Positions 1 to 8,762 of a stretch of 35,410 nucleotides of DNA are shown piece by piece (position 1 is the stretch's first letter; every line of letters begins with the position of its first letter). This DNA is from Sphaeroforma sirkka (lineage: Eukaryota > Opisthokonta > Ichthyosporea > Ichthyophonida): the NCBI GenBank assembly GCA_001586965.3, contig LUCW03000464.1:1-35410 (forward strand), in the 5' to 3' direction. The position numbers and the translations under genes were made by a program. The notes beneath the pieces were generated by a model. The model was not told the origin of the DNA. It ran no database searches and saw nothing but the letters and a program-made list of their open reading frames with translations.

Positions 1-269
1 TATAAAATTATATGAAAATAGATATCGTCATATACATGGTCACTAAAAGTTTATAACAATGACCCTGAATATACATATATGCACGAGTGTATATTCATAT
101 GTATACGATTTTGTATACATCCAAATTGAAAACGCTTGTACAACAAACAGAAGACTGTGCTAATTTATTTAGACAGATATTCCAATAGAACTAGCGAAGA
201 ATAGAAAATACCTATTCTGAAACGGGTGCTGCGGTGTTGTCATCATACGAACGCGATAGCAGATTAACT

Positions 270-491
270 CTATTTATCATGTACAAAGCTAGTTGTGCTC
301 AAAACACACACCAGAGCGCCGACCTCGGGTTTCCACTTCCCCACTACAGCGACACCTTCGGAAGTTGTAGCTTGTTCATTTTCATTCGATGCGACCGGTG
401 TTTGGCCCAGCCAGAAAAACACTATGAGTGATAAAACCACACCCACAGCAATGACTCCTCTTTTCTTGGCATATCGTACCATCGCAGCCAT
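270..491 (-). CDS. Small membrane-anchored or secreted peptide, possibly a first exon (73 codons)
   Basis: The frame starts at an ATG and opens MAAMVRYAKKRGVIAVG, giving a basic N-terminus followed by a hydrophobic run of about 18 residues (VIAVGVVLSLIVFFWLG). That is the layout of a signal peptide or a type II signal anchor. The remaining 45 residues are polar with no motif I know. Just upstream on the minus strand lies a pyrimidine-rich tract ending in TTGTCTTAG, directly before GTGAGTATG, so a splice acceptor (cis or trans) could sit immediately before the start codon. The short length and missing family resemblance suggest either a tiny secreted protein or the first exon of a longer gene. 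I do not recognise it. A chance frame remains possible, but the anchor and acceptor together argue against it. Confidence 0.35.
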   Translation of the reverse strand: MAAMVRYAKKRGVIAVGVVLSLIVFFWLGQTPVASNENEQATTSEGVAVVGKWKPEVGALVCVLSTTSFVHDK

Positions 492-497
492 ACTCAC

Positions 498-1333
498 CTA
501 AGACAAAGAAAAACGTACATAAAATCTTGGAGTAAGGTCTCGTATTTACTTCCTTACTAATCGTGCGCGCAGCTGTTAATCGAGTCACTAGTAAAGAACT
601 GAAGATGCTAATAATAATCCACGGGTGTTTCAGGCCTCTTGCACAGGGCCGTGAGTACCTGCTATGTACATAAATAGGTATTTGCTGTGACGTAGACCGA
701 TCTTATATATTTTCATGGCACGATAGGTTCAGAAGAGTATTTACTATTCAACCTTTTCATTTGCAACAGACTCAGAGTAAAACATAGATTCAAAATATAA
801 TAATGTATTTGGAGATTGCGATAACGATTAGGCAAACCCTACATATGTTTGTTTTTATCTATTTTGTACTACATATTTGCATACTAAAAGCATATACATA
901 GGGTGTGGGACTGAGGGTACAATAATAGCAACCCAATAAATATAGTTTGGGTGATACTTTTGGGGTTTTCAAATCAAATAAAAAAAAGAGAGCACCAAAA
1001 AATATATATAAATAGAAACAGTACAACAGTGCAGTACAAAAATATTTATGTAATTGTTTCCTTTTTTTGTTTTTTTTTAAGTTTTAAAAAAAAACATAAA
1101 TGTATTTATTATGTATGTATTGTATTTACACGTATTTACCGCCATACATTTCTAGATGCGTGGGCAGCTGGGCAGCGTGGGCGCCATTTTGGATTTTTGC
1201 AACATGGACCTAGCCTCCCAGGACCCAGGACTATGGTCCACACTTCAAGATAAATATCAAAAAAAAAATATAGCGCATACATAGTCTCATATTGTTATCA
1301 AAGCCAACACGCGTAAATAATTGGGACCTCATT
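498..1333. other. AT-rich stretch without a recognisable gene
   Basis: This stretch is mostly A/T with long T and A runs. A short GC-richer island at about 1158-1225 has no coding character that I can defend. No RNA gene, promoter or terminator was recognised. The open frames here are low-complexity Lys/Ile/Phe/Tyr strings expected from AT-rich DNA. Confidence 0.5.
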
Positions 1334-1596
1334 TATACTTTTACACACTGATGCCAAGGTATTATTTAAAATAATACGCCTCGTTAGCGTGTATTTTCTT
1401 TTTTTTGGCAAGACAAGACGCGTCTGTAAAAGAGGACAAAGTGACCATCCCATAAGTAGTGGAGATACGTTTCCTGTCATATGGGATGGCCACTTTATCC
1501 TCTTTACAGACGTGTCTTGTCTTGCCGAAAAAAGAAAATACGCTAACGAGGCGTACTATTTTAAATAATACCTTGGCAGCACTGTGTAAAAGTATA
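1334..1596. mobile_element. Palindromic MITE-like element with TA at both ends
   Basis: Two arms of about 120 bp (1334-1454 and 1480-1596) are near-perfect reverse complements around a 25-bp loop. The outer ends read TATACTTTTACACA and TGTGTAAAAGTATA, so the element is bounded by TA dinucleotides, as expected for a Tc1/mariner-type target duplication. Arms differ by only a few substitutions and small indels, so it is fairly young or maintained by gene conversion. It has no coding capacity. It is most simply a non-autonomous foldback MITE mobilised by a transposase encoded elsewhere. The structure is seen directly; the superfamily is inferred from the TA ends only. Confidence 0.75.
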
Positions 1597-1730
1597 CATT
1601 AATTCATTGCTATGTCGATACATAACGGACAATCAACCGTGCTTCAGGTGCAACTATCTGTGTGTACATATTACGTGTGACCTGAATATGTCATAATAAT
1701 TAACAGAACAGCTTGTCTATCCTTGAATGG

Positions 1731-1815
1731 CTTTGTAGTAAATTAGTTGAATGAATGAACTAGCTAACATAGTACTAGTTTAGTTGGTTCAATTATTCAC
1801 CTAAGTTACTACAAG
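1731..1815. repeat. Imperfect foldback repeat
   Basis: Arms of about 38 bp, starting TTTGTAGTAA on the left and ending TTACTACAAG on the right, pair imperfectly around a centre near TAGTACTA. It lies 135 bp from the larger palindrome but shares no sequence with it. It could be a second decayed MITE or a hairpin-forming spacer. Confidence 0.5.
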
Positions 1816-2099
1816 ACTGTAAAATATTGCGAGCACTTCTACCTCAGTCCGCACGAGTATGAAATACCGAGAAGGACCAGGTAGCAGTAAATTTAGCTTG
1901 TGTAAGAATGATCGGAACTGCCTCTTGGTAAGAGCCTAAATATCCTCGATCACACAGGACGTACCTCTAGCTGTTCTTTATTAAATTGTTTTCACTAGAA
2001 GTACTAAGTGTTCATGATCACATGCCTAATTTGTAGATAGACATAAGAACGTAAGTCAAGTTAAGTTAATACATTGGCTAATATAAATAGAGTTTTATC

Positions 2100-2590
2100 T
2101 GTAAACTTCGAACATTCGGTGGCGAGGCATTCAGTGGCGAGGCATGCAATGAAATTTTACGAAATGGAACGCCGCCATCTTTGTTGATAGGTGGATTAGG
2201 CTGACTTTCAGTAGTAATAAACCGTCGACCTCGAGACGGTTCCTCTACTTGTTCAGGAGATACAGCCTTTCCAATATCTGACTTTTCGCGGTCAGATGGC
2301 GAGCTGATGCCCTGGGCTACACTACTAGGAGACACACGGGTGCTGGCGAGCCTTTCCGCGGCAGTAGAGACCTCCTCTTCCAAGGCTTTAGGGTCCGACG
2401 AGTCATCCTCAGAGTTTTCCTCAGAACCAAGCTCAGAAACGGCGTCCTCTACAGCTTCAACGGCAGGCTCAGTACCAGACGGACCAGTGTCCCCAGTAAC
2501 CTCAGGAATCTCAACAGGCTTAGCAGGCTTAGAGCTGGCGGCTCCCATGCCTTTAGAATTTCCTTTAGCCTTAGTAATAGCTCAAGAACA
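2100..2590 (-). pseudogene. G1 gag N-terminal fragment (fossil)
   Basis: This is the N-terminal, acidic, Ser/Glu/Asp-rich part of G1 gag on the minus strand. It shares ASSKPAKP near its start and ERLASTRVSP further on with the young copies (ERLASVRVSP there). It is a decayed fragment with a few breaks. In young copies this low-complexity segment precedes the capsid-like part of gag. Confidence 0.85.
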
Positions 2591-2759
2591 GGAAAATTAA
2601 TAAGGTCTAGGTATAGTAACTAGCGTGTAGCTTACTTTAGGGTAGTATAGCCACTATAAGGTAATATTGAATACTTACAGTCCTGTCGCTGGATAGTAAG
2701 CAATTATTAGACAGTCTAAAAGCAGTACACTACAGCAACTACTAATTAACTGAAAAATA

Positions 2760-3354
2760 TGTAAACTTCGATGGATATTTCTATGTTTTAAACTATGTTA
2801 TATAAATTAAGATACAATTTAAGTCAGTTAGGATTTAGCAGTGGTAGCTTGTGTAAGAATGATCGGAACTGCCTCTTAATAAGAGCCTTAATATCCTCGA
2901 TCACACAGGACGTACCTCTAGCTGTTCTTTATTAAATAATTTTCACTAGAAGTACTAAGTGTTCATGACCACATGCCTAATTTGTAAATTAGACATAAGA
3001 ACGTAAGTCAAGTAAATACATTGGCTAATATAAATAAAGTTACATCTGAAGAAAAGTTTAAAAAAGAAAATGACTTATTGAATTTTGGAGATTGGCGGGA
3101 AGAGCAAACCCTGTAAGTAGTAGTTCAGAGATTATAAAATTTAGTTTATAATATCCTACATCTACTATCGTCTCAAATAGGTCCAAGTAAATGAGTCATA
3201 CCAAATACTCAGGCTATTGGAGCCATCAAAGTGAATTTAGAACACTTTGGAAATATTAGAAAAAGAATTTGTATTAAATTATTTTAAATACAATTAAAAA
3301 CCAATATATTATCTCATTTGATATTTCAGACTGACTGGAGGCCGTATTTCTACA
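2760..3354 (-). repeat. G1-family LTR, old copy (595 bp)
   Basis: In this orientation the LTR begins TGTAAACTTC and ends GTATTTCTACA, the reverse complement of the young LTR ends (TGTAGAAATAC ... GAAGTTTACA). Its length of 595 bp equals that of the LTR at 22200-22794. It keeps the AATAAA-type signal and the GATCG...CGATC hairpin seen in the young LTRs. Confidence 0.85.
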
Positions 3355-3668
3355 TATCTGAAGAAAAGATAAAAATAGAAAAAGACTTATTGGATTTTGG
3401 AGATTGGCGGGAAGAGCAAACCCTGTAAGTAGTAGTTCAGAGATTATAAAATTTAGTTTATAATATCCTACATCTACTATCGTCTCAAATAGGTCCAAGT
3501 AAATGAGTCATACCAAATACTCAGGCTATTGGAGCCATCAAAGTGAATTTAGAACACTTTGGAAATATTGGAAAAAGAATTTGTAGTAAATTATTTTAAA
3601 TACAAATAAAAACCAATATATTATCTCATTTGATATTTTAGACTGACCGGAGGCCGTATTTCTACACA
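3045..3668 (-). repeat. 312-bp tandem duplication of the LTR 5' half
   Basis: The block beginning TCTGAAGAAAAG occurs at 3045 and again at 3357, and each copy ends in GGCCGTATTTCTACA (ending 3354 and 3666). The first copy belongs to the complete LTR and the second is an extra U3-side half. The two copies differ at a handful of sites, so the duplication is younger than the LTR insertion but not recent. Confidence 0.8.
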
Positions 3669-3748
3669 CCTGAGTTACATATTACACAGATATGCTCATG
3701 TGAAATACATGATACACAAGTGAAAGAAATCTAGCGCATGTACCAGTT

Positions 3749-4350
3749 ATGGAACAGATGACCCGGTTGATGAAAAATCACCGTCGAGTGCGTGAACGTT
3801 GTCAGACGGACGCTGACTTCCAGCAAAGACTACTGAATCACTGTGCGGTACAGTTGTTAGAGGAACCGCTCGACGCTTGCACATACAAACGCATACTCCA
3901 ACTACACCCCAAATGGCATTTGATGGCGACCCATGAAATACTACAGCTGTTGAGCCCGGCATACAGGAAGCACAACATTGGTCAACAGCACGTTTCCTCA
4001 GTCGCCAACAACATCACACAGGGAATACAACAAGGGACTATACCAACAGTCGTCCGAACCCACAGACAGCGCAACTGCAGAATCAGAACTGGTCACAGCG
4101 TCCTCAGGCCGTGGTGCCAACGACGTGTGTAGAATGTGAGACACAAGCTCTATCCGGTTTAAGTCATATTGCTCGATGCCACCATCATTGAACAACGCAA
4201 CAAGGGGGCACCCGTGCACGCCAGAACAAACAAGATCATCCTTTCCGCCCGACCAGACAACCGCCGGCGTACACACCTACAACCCAACCACCGGTGAACA
4301 TGATTACACAAGAGGGAGGAATTGATCCACCTCCCGTGGCCATCGAGATG
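3749..4350 (+). pseudogene. G4 gag-like fragment of a Ty3-like element (fossil)
   Basis: The frame beginning MEQMTRLMKNHRRVRERC is rich in charged, helix-forming residues with spacing typical of a capsid-type gag. It is followed by a knuckle-like Cys/His cluster (CVEC ... H ... C) and a Pro/Thr-rich tail. The gag assignment rests on composition, the Cys/His cluster and the integrase remnant that follows in the same orientation. No protease, RT or RNase H is visible between this piece and the integrase, so the element is internally shortened. Broken. Confidence 0.5.
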
Positions 4351-4384
4351 TAAAAATAGCGGGTTCCTAATAGTAGTTGCACAG

Positions 4385-4815
4385 GTAAAGTATATTATAA
4401 ACGTACATACGTATCAACGTCCAACGCCGGAGGAAGAGCTTTGTCGCACACAACTGACACAAGCACAGTACGAGCAAGGCCATCACGGGGCAGCCAATAC
4501 GGTACAACAGCTTTGCAACGATGGACGTGTGTGGCTGGGTGCACTAGAACTGGCAAAAACGGTTAAGCGACAGTGCAGTACATGTTTAGGTCAGGATACA
4601 CTAAGTAAGGGCTTCTACCCGATGATTAGCATCGACACACGCTACCTTTGGCATCACATCTAGATGGACTACATTCCTACGTCGATCGGATCGCGGAGGA
4701 AGAACAAGTACATTTTCCATGTGTTGGACAATGCCACTAGCTTCGATTCTACGTGCAACACCAGACAAGACAAAGGAGACCACGGTACAGACAATGGTAG
4801 CGAATTTCTGTTGTT
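4385..4815 (+). pseudogene. G4 integrase fragment, zinc-binding and early catalytic core (fossil)
   Basis: A retroviral-type integrase N-terminal zinc domain is recognisable: GHHGAANTV, then CSTC about 30 residues later. The start of the catalytic core follows (a DYIP-type first-aspartate segment, then HVLDNATSF) and a TDNGSEF-type second-aspartate motif closes the piece. In Ty3-like elements this enzyme inserts the cDNA into the host genome. The fragment is broken in several places. Confidence 0.75.
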
Positions 4816-5259
4816 CTCAGATAATAATGTATCCTAAAGTGTTATAAGTTTTAAGTAAATAGTTTTAATTTATTTGATTCGAGTCCCTGCTTTTACATGC
4901 ATAGGACTCGTAATCCTTGAGCCATTAAAAAACACCTCTTAAGGTGAAAAAGGTTCTCACTTAATCTATGATCCAATCCATAGGCAGCGTCGCCACGTCT
5001 TCAACTGATCGTGGCTTCCATTGTAATCTTGACCTTAAACGTTTAGATTGTACTCATCCGATATTTAGGGATGCCCTTATGCCTATCCGAGATTTCCTAT
5101 AATGATGTTTCCGTACTTCCGGCACTTCGGCTCCGAGGTTAATTTCCATCTGTAATATTTCTGTGTCCCTCTCTGAGTTTAAGTTCTCTCCTTGGTTGAT
5201 GCTGGAATAAACCTTGTTGAGCCTCCGGTGTTTGACCTTAGTTTTATGCTTGGTAAACA
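4816..5259. other. Intervening segment between two integrase fragments, no gene assigned
   Basis: AT-rich at first, then mixed. It holds a perfect 7-bp stem with a 17-nt loop (CGAGTCC ... GGACTCG, about 4879-4909) and a small hairpin CACCTCTTAAGGTG at about 4935. A 68-codon minus-strand frame at 5054-5260 ends RIGIRASLNIG; I do not recognise it. The segment may be an insertion or the seam between two element copies. Confidence 0.4.
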
Positions 5260-6262
5260 ATACTGGTTACTGTGATCAATAATTTCGATAACCACTGCTT
5301 CCCACGACGACTACAAACCGACATGTGACCAGAGTTTACAAACAAAATAGTGGACATCCTGGTGCAGGAAGTGGGCTTGCTACACAAGGCACCCCCATAT
5401 CGCCCACAGGTCTTAGGGGCAGCCAAGAGTCGTCACAAGGACATTGCATGATCAATACGGCAATGCTGTGAGTCAGTACCACTTCAATGCGATGAACGCC
5501 TTTCGTTCACGATGCTTTATCAGAACCCCCGTATCTCCTACAGACACAAGAGTGCACCCTTTAGCGTGTACTTTGGACACAGGCAGGTACCGATTGCAGA
5601 CTTTACTGATGCGTTACCGGAATCACAACCAGTGACTAACGATACATGGGCGTAACGATTAGACGAGATGCAAGATACCATCTTACCAACGCTTTACCAT
5701 AATACTAAAAGGTATACGGGCAAGCTAACGAAGACTTTCGACCGTCTCCATGCCCACGACTTGGTACACTTTGATGAAGGCGACGTAGTGATGGTGAAAA
5801 CAACGAAAGCAATGCGTTCTCTCTTTGGTCCGTATGTTATCAAGACTAGAATCGGGCAACACTACGAGTTAGCAAACAAAGACGAGACCGCACTATCAGA
5901 ATTTAAAGACAAGCCAGTCCGTGTTGAACTCCTCCAGTTTCACATCGTAGTACAGACCTACCACTTGATGATACCTTATGGGCAGAAGGCTGAGTTGAGT
6001 TCCGCCATATTACTAGTCATTGTACGAACAATGAGACAGGTAACCTTGAAATCTTGGTGCAATAGCGCGAGGACGATCCCAAGTGGGAGACAGCCGAGGC
6101 CTTTACCGAAACCAACGAGATTGTCGCCTACCAAAAGAGCCCGCGGACGCGTACGCGCAAACGACGCCGCGACCATATTTAGACTTTTACCTGTATATAG
6201 TTATTTATATGTTGTGAACGACGGTGCGCTCGAGACGTATACTTCGGGCCCTCTATCTCTCT
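5260..6262 (+). pseudogene. G4-type integrase core and C-terminal fragment (fossil)
   Basis: The catalytic-core end is visible (APPYRPQVLGAAKSRHKDIA, a form of the PQxxGxxE helix). About 450 bp later comes a GPY-type C-terminal module (LFGPYVIKTRIGQHYEL), which in Ty3-like elements helps bind DNA. Weak chromodomain-like residues follow before the LTR. A second-aspartate segment is present here as well as at 4780, so this may come from a different copy than the fragment to its left. Broken in several places. Confidence 0.75.
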
Positions 6263-6644
6263 GATGTTAAATGCCAGCACACTACTCTAGCTCTCTGATG
6301 ATAAATGCCAACATGTCGGTCAGGGTATGAGTATTGTTTTTCCTTTTCTCTAAAGCTGGCACACTAGTAGGTAGTGCTTCAGTTTGGGGGGGTTATGGTA
6401 GGAATACACCCAGACGGGGTTAATGGTGTTCACGCAAACAGGGTTATTAGTGTTATTTTAGTTTAGGTTATCTTAGTTTAGGTTATTTTAGTTTATAATA
6501 TCAGAATCTGTAAACTTAGTTTGTACCGTTTAGGGGTTTAGATCGGCACATGACTCATAAGTAATTAGATCCGCTGATTAAGGTTTTATGAATAAAAGAA
6601 CAACGTCTCCCTCTATCGTTGAGATATTGTTATTCGACGTTTAA
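6263..6644 (+). repeat. Probable LTR of the G4 element (about 380 bp)
   Basis: It starts TGTTAAATGCCAGCA after the integrase tail and ends TTTAACTACA, giving TG...CA termini. It contains an AATAAA near the 3' end and three 15-nt repeats of the form GGTTATYTTAGTTTA at about 6453-6500, plausible U3 enhancer-like repeats. Immediately after it the unrelated minus-strand G2a element begins, so G4 probably inserted into G2a. The exact start is uncertain because a near-repeat (TGATAAATGCCAACA) begins 33 bp later. Confidence 0.5.
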
Positions 6645-7690
6645 CTACACTCAGCGTCCATATCAAATTTCACGTTATTCCTTGTTTGATTTGTTAATGG
6701 AACTAGCATAGCACTAAGGCCCGGGATGCTGAAACTCAACCACACCTTCATGCAGACGAACGTGAAAAGTTCGTCCTTGTCAGGGGGTATGCCATGGCTG
6801 ACGATACTCTGCATGGAAAAACATCTTGGAAACACCCTTGGGGACCACGAGCTGAGACTTGGTCGCATTGATCTCGGTCCGTACCAGTTGCTACAAACAC
6901 TGCCAGTGTTGGAGGTCCGCCAGATGTTTCGAAGGAGTTAGTGTCGTCTTTCCAACACCGCCGATCGTCTTTGAAAGGACATCTGTCATTGCCGTACACT
7001 CAGCATCTCACTATCACCCAACGTCACAACCCCCATGAAACCTGCAGCTCGCAGAAGTGGACAAGTCCTGGTCAAGGCTGTTGTCCATCCCAATTTCGTC
7101 GTGTGTCTGTAGTCTATCGTCGTCCTCCTCCTCTTCTTAGCCGTACATGTTGCAGCGTCATCCACGAAGCACATGAACCCTTCGACGGAATAAAAAAAAT
7201 ACTCTTTACGCTGTGCATATTGGGCTGGTACAACCTACAATTCAAAACACGCCCCAATACGTTCATATATCTCACCATTGCTGACTTGTGCCGACCCTCT
7301 TCCGCGATTGTACACTGGTTAAAGTCATTAGAATTATCTGCTATCGTCGTTCCTCCAAGCATTTCGTATATTAATTCAAAGCTCTCCCTACTAGGCATGT
7401 TGGAGTGGTCTGGAATGGACTAACTATCAAGGCCGATGTACGCATGTCACAAGCGGTAGTCGACGTCTGTCCGTTGAGCTGCCTTCTTCACCTTTTCGAC
7501 AAGAATATACGATGCGAGCCACGGGCCTTCATCCTTACTATTGCGTATGATTTCGCGGGCTATCTCTTTCTCTATCTTTCGCGCATCAACACCTCGCCGT
7601 CGATATTTAAAGATACTCGGGACAGGATGGTATCTGCTCTGGTTGGGATATGGAGGCCGGGGTTCTTGGAAAATGCACGACACTAGTCCT
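6645..7690 (-). pseudogene. G2a reverse transcriptase fragment (fossil)
   Basis: On the minus strand the RT order is recognisable from right to left. At about 7450-7680 is an N-terminal segment (DEGPWLASYILVEKVKK ... TDVDYRL). A palm segment follows (DFNQCTIAEEGRHKSAM, about 7280). Then comes the catalytic box (CFVDDAATC, about 7160), and last the connection (DELFTFVCMKVWLSFSIPGL ... PLTNQT, 6650-6800). The same pieces occur in G2b at 18080-19049, so G2 is a repeated Ty3-like family. The element is cut at 6645 by the neighbouring LTR and carries many breaks. Confidence 0.8.
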
Positions 7691-7979
7691 TACGGTGGGC
7701 ACATTGTATCCAGTGATACTTCATGCTCTATATTTTGTCTGCTGCGAATCTCAACTCTTTTGCAAAAATAAAATTACAGGTGTGTGATGTCGTATTCATT
7801 TCCTTTGTAACTTGTTCCTGAAACGGAATCAAATTACATATTGTAGATTGTTTCCGGCGTCATGTATACTAACGTAGCCGTAAAAATATGTACTAGTCAT
7901 GAAACCTAAAATCGCCTCTTTCCTCATGAAAATGGTCCAACTACATAAAGTTAGATACCGTCAGTGATCAACGAGCATA
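7691..7979. other. Decayed G2a spacer between RT and protease
   Basis: No motif was recognised. By position in the G2a element it should hold the protease-RT linker. It is AT-richer than its flanks and carries no convincing frame on either strand. Confidence 0.35.
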
Positions 7980-8235
7980 CTTGCTCTGTATGAATATTGT
8001 AAATAACTTACCGTACAGTTGCATACACCCCGTACTCGGGAAACGAGCTCAACGTTCCTGCATACGCCTCCGAGACACCTCTCGGGATCTTAACCTTCTG
8101 CAGTGCCTCCGCTTCAACGACCTGTGTGTGCACCAACGATGGGAAGGCCCCAGTGTCGCAGTGCAATGACACAGTAGTCCCACCAACAGTACCGTCAACC
8201 GTAGGTCCTACTTTGGTGTCTGCTAGTCGGTCACG
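7980..8235 (-). pseudogene. G2a aspartic protease fragment (fossil)
   Basis: A minus-strand frame reads GGTTVSLHCDTGAFPSLVHT. The DTGA box (8146-8157) preceded by hydrophobic strands is the hallmark of retropepsins, which cleave the Gag-Pol polyprotein. About 45 further residues stay open after it. Its position between gag (8763 onward) and RT (up to 7690) fits the Ty3-like gene order. Because the piece is short, the call rests on the motif and the gene order together. Confidence 0.6.
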
Positions 8236-8245
8236 ATTTGGTGGG

Positions 8246-8762
8246 TGAGAGACTACAGGTCTCAGGTCAGATTTTACAGCAAGAAATCATCTTTGATTTA
8301 TGGAAGTCATCAGAGTCAGCTCACTCCCGAGAGCTAAGTCATCAGAGTTAGCTCCCTCCCGAGAGCTAATCAAGTTGCTCAAATTACTCTCAAGAGTTGA
8401 GTTGTCACTTAACCGACTTCCGATAGCAGATTAAGTTTCTCAACCGATTCCCGAGAGTGGATTAAGCCTGTCAACCGCAACATTCTAATAATAGCTGCGG
8501 TTCTATGGAGTCACAACCTATGCGGAAAGGCATCATGTGATCAGCGTGAGATTTAGTTGCAGAGAAGTTGAAATAGAAAAACATCGAAGTGTTAAAGTGT
8601 TCTGCATAAGGTTTTTCATACTGACCATATGAGTTTTTACCCTGGCCAGCCCAAGCGGCTGAACACTAGCACAAACATCTTAGGTATAAAACCAAAGGTG
8701 AGGTCAGAAATAAATATATACATTTGCACTTTATTTAAAGTCTACTACATTGTACTCTAACA
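8246..8762 (+). mobile_element. Solo LTR inserted in G2a, with 5-bp target duplication
   Basis: The segment starts TGAGAGACTACAGG and ends TACTCTAACA (TG...CA). It is flanked on both sides by GTGGG (8241-8245 and 8763-8767), the expected 5-bp target duplication. Read on the plus strand it has U3-like tandem repeats, a TATA box (GGTATAAAACC, about 8683), an AATAAA about 25 bp on, and a T-rich U5. No internal coding region of its own flanks it, so it is a solo LTR left by LTR-LTR recombination. It splits the gag and protease parts of G2a and is therefore younger than G2a. Confidence 0.7.
8306..8480 (+). repeat. Five degenerate 32-34 bp tandem repeats in the solo LTR U3
   Basis: The units share a core like CTCCCGAGAG followed by CTAAG or GATTAAG. 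The first two are nearly identical (GTCATCAGAG at 8306 and 8338, period 32); the next three are progressively diverged. Several units can form a small hairpin (AGCTC ... GAGCT). Position upstream of the TATA box suggests enhancer-type repeats, as known in other LTR elements. Confidence 0.6.

Larger units (their letters stand above)
1890..3666 (-). mobile_element. Old G1-family Ty3-like LTR retrotransposon remnant
   Basis: Read on the minus strand the order is a partial LTR duplicate, a complete LTR, a leader, the N-terminal part of gag, then the middle of another LTR. The gag piece shares long stretches with the young gag at 23494-25443, including the acidic segment SEDDSSDPKALEEEVST. The LTR is the same family as those at 22200 and 27686 but clearly more diverged, so this insertion is older. 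The element lacks everything between early gag and the trailing LTR piece and is broken. The trailing LTR piece enters in mid-LTR, so a recombination or deletion joined it to gag. Confidence 0.85.

Noticed and set aside
951-1253. 100-codon plus-strand frame
   Set aside because: Begins at a non-ATG start, is mostly Lys/Ile/Phe/Tyr from AT-rich homopolymer DNA, and shows no motif.
1848-1880. About 25 bp resembling the LINE at 20948-20972 (GAGTATGAAATAC ... GGACCAGGT)
   Set aside because: Too short to claim a LINE fragment; could be a real remnant but not supportable alone.
4879-4909. Possible tRNA or tRNA-like hairpin (CGAGTCC ... GGACTCG)
   Set aside because: A stem-loop only; no box A/box B pair at tRNA spacing and no cloverleaf.
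4912-4925. Minus-strand TGGCTCAAG resembling the end of a Perkinsus/dinoflagellate spliced leader
   Set aside because: Only eight or nine bases match and no donor GT follows; expected by chance in 35 kb, so it cannot be used to name the organism.
6453-6500. Three 15-bp repeats considered as a CRISPR-like or microsatellite array
   Set aside because: Adjacent units without spacers, inside a probable LTR; best explained as U3 repeats.
7541-7771. 76-codon plus-strand frame
   Set aside because: Overlaps the minus-strand RT N-terminal segment of G2a, which has the recognisable motif.
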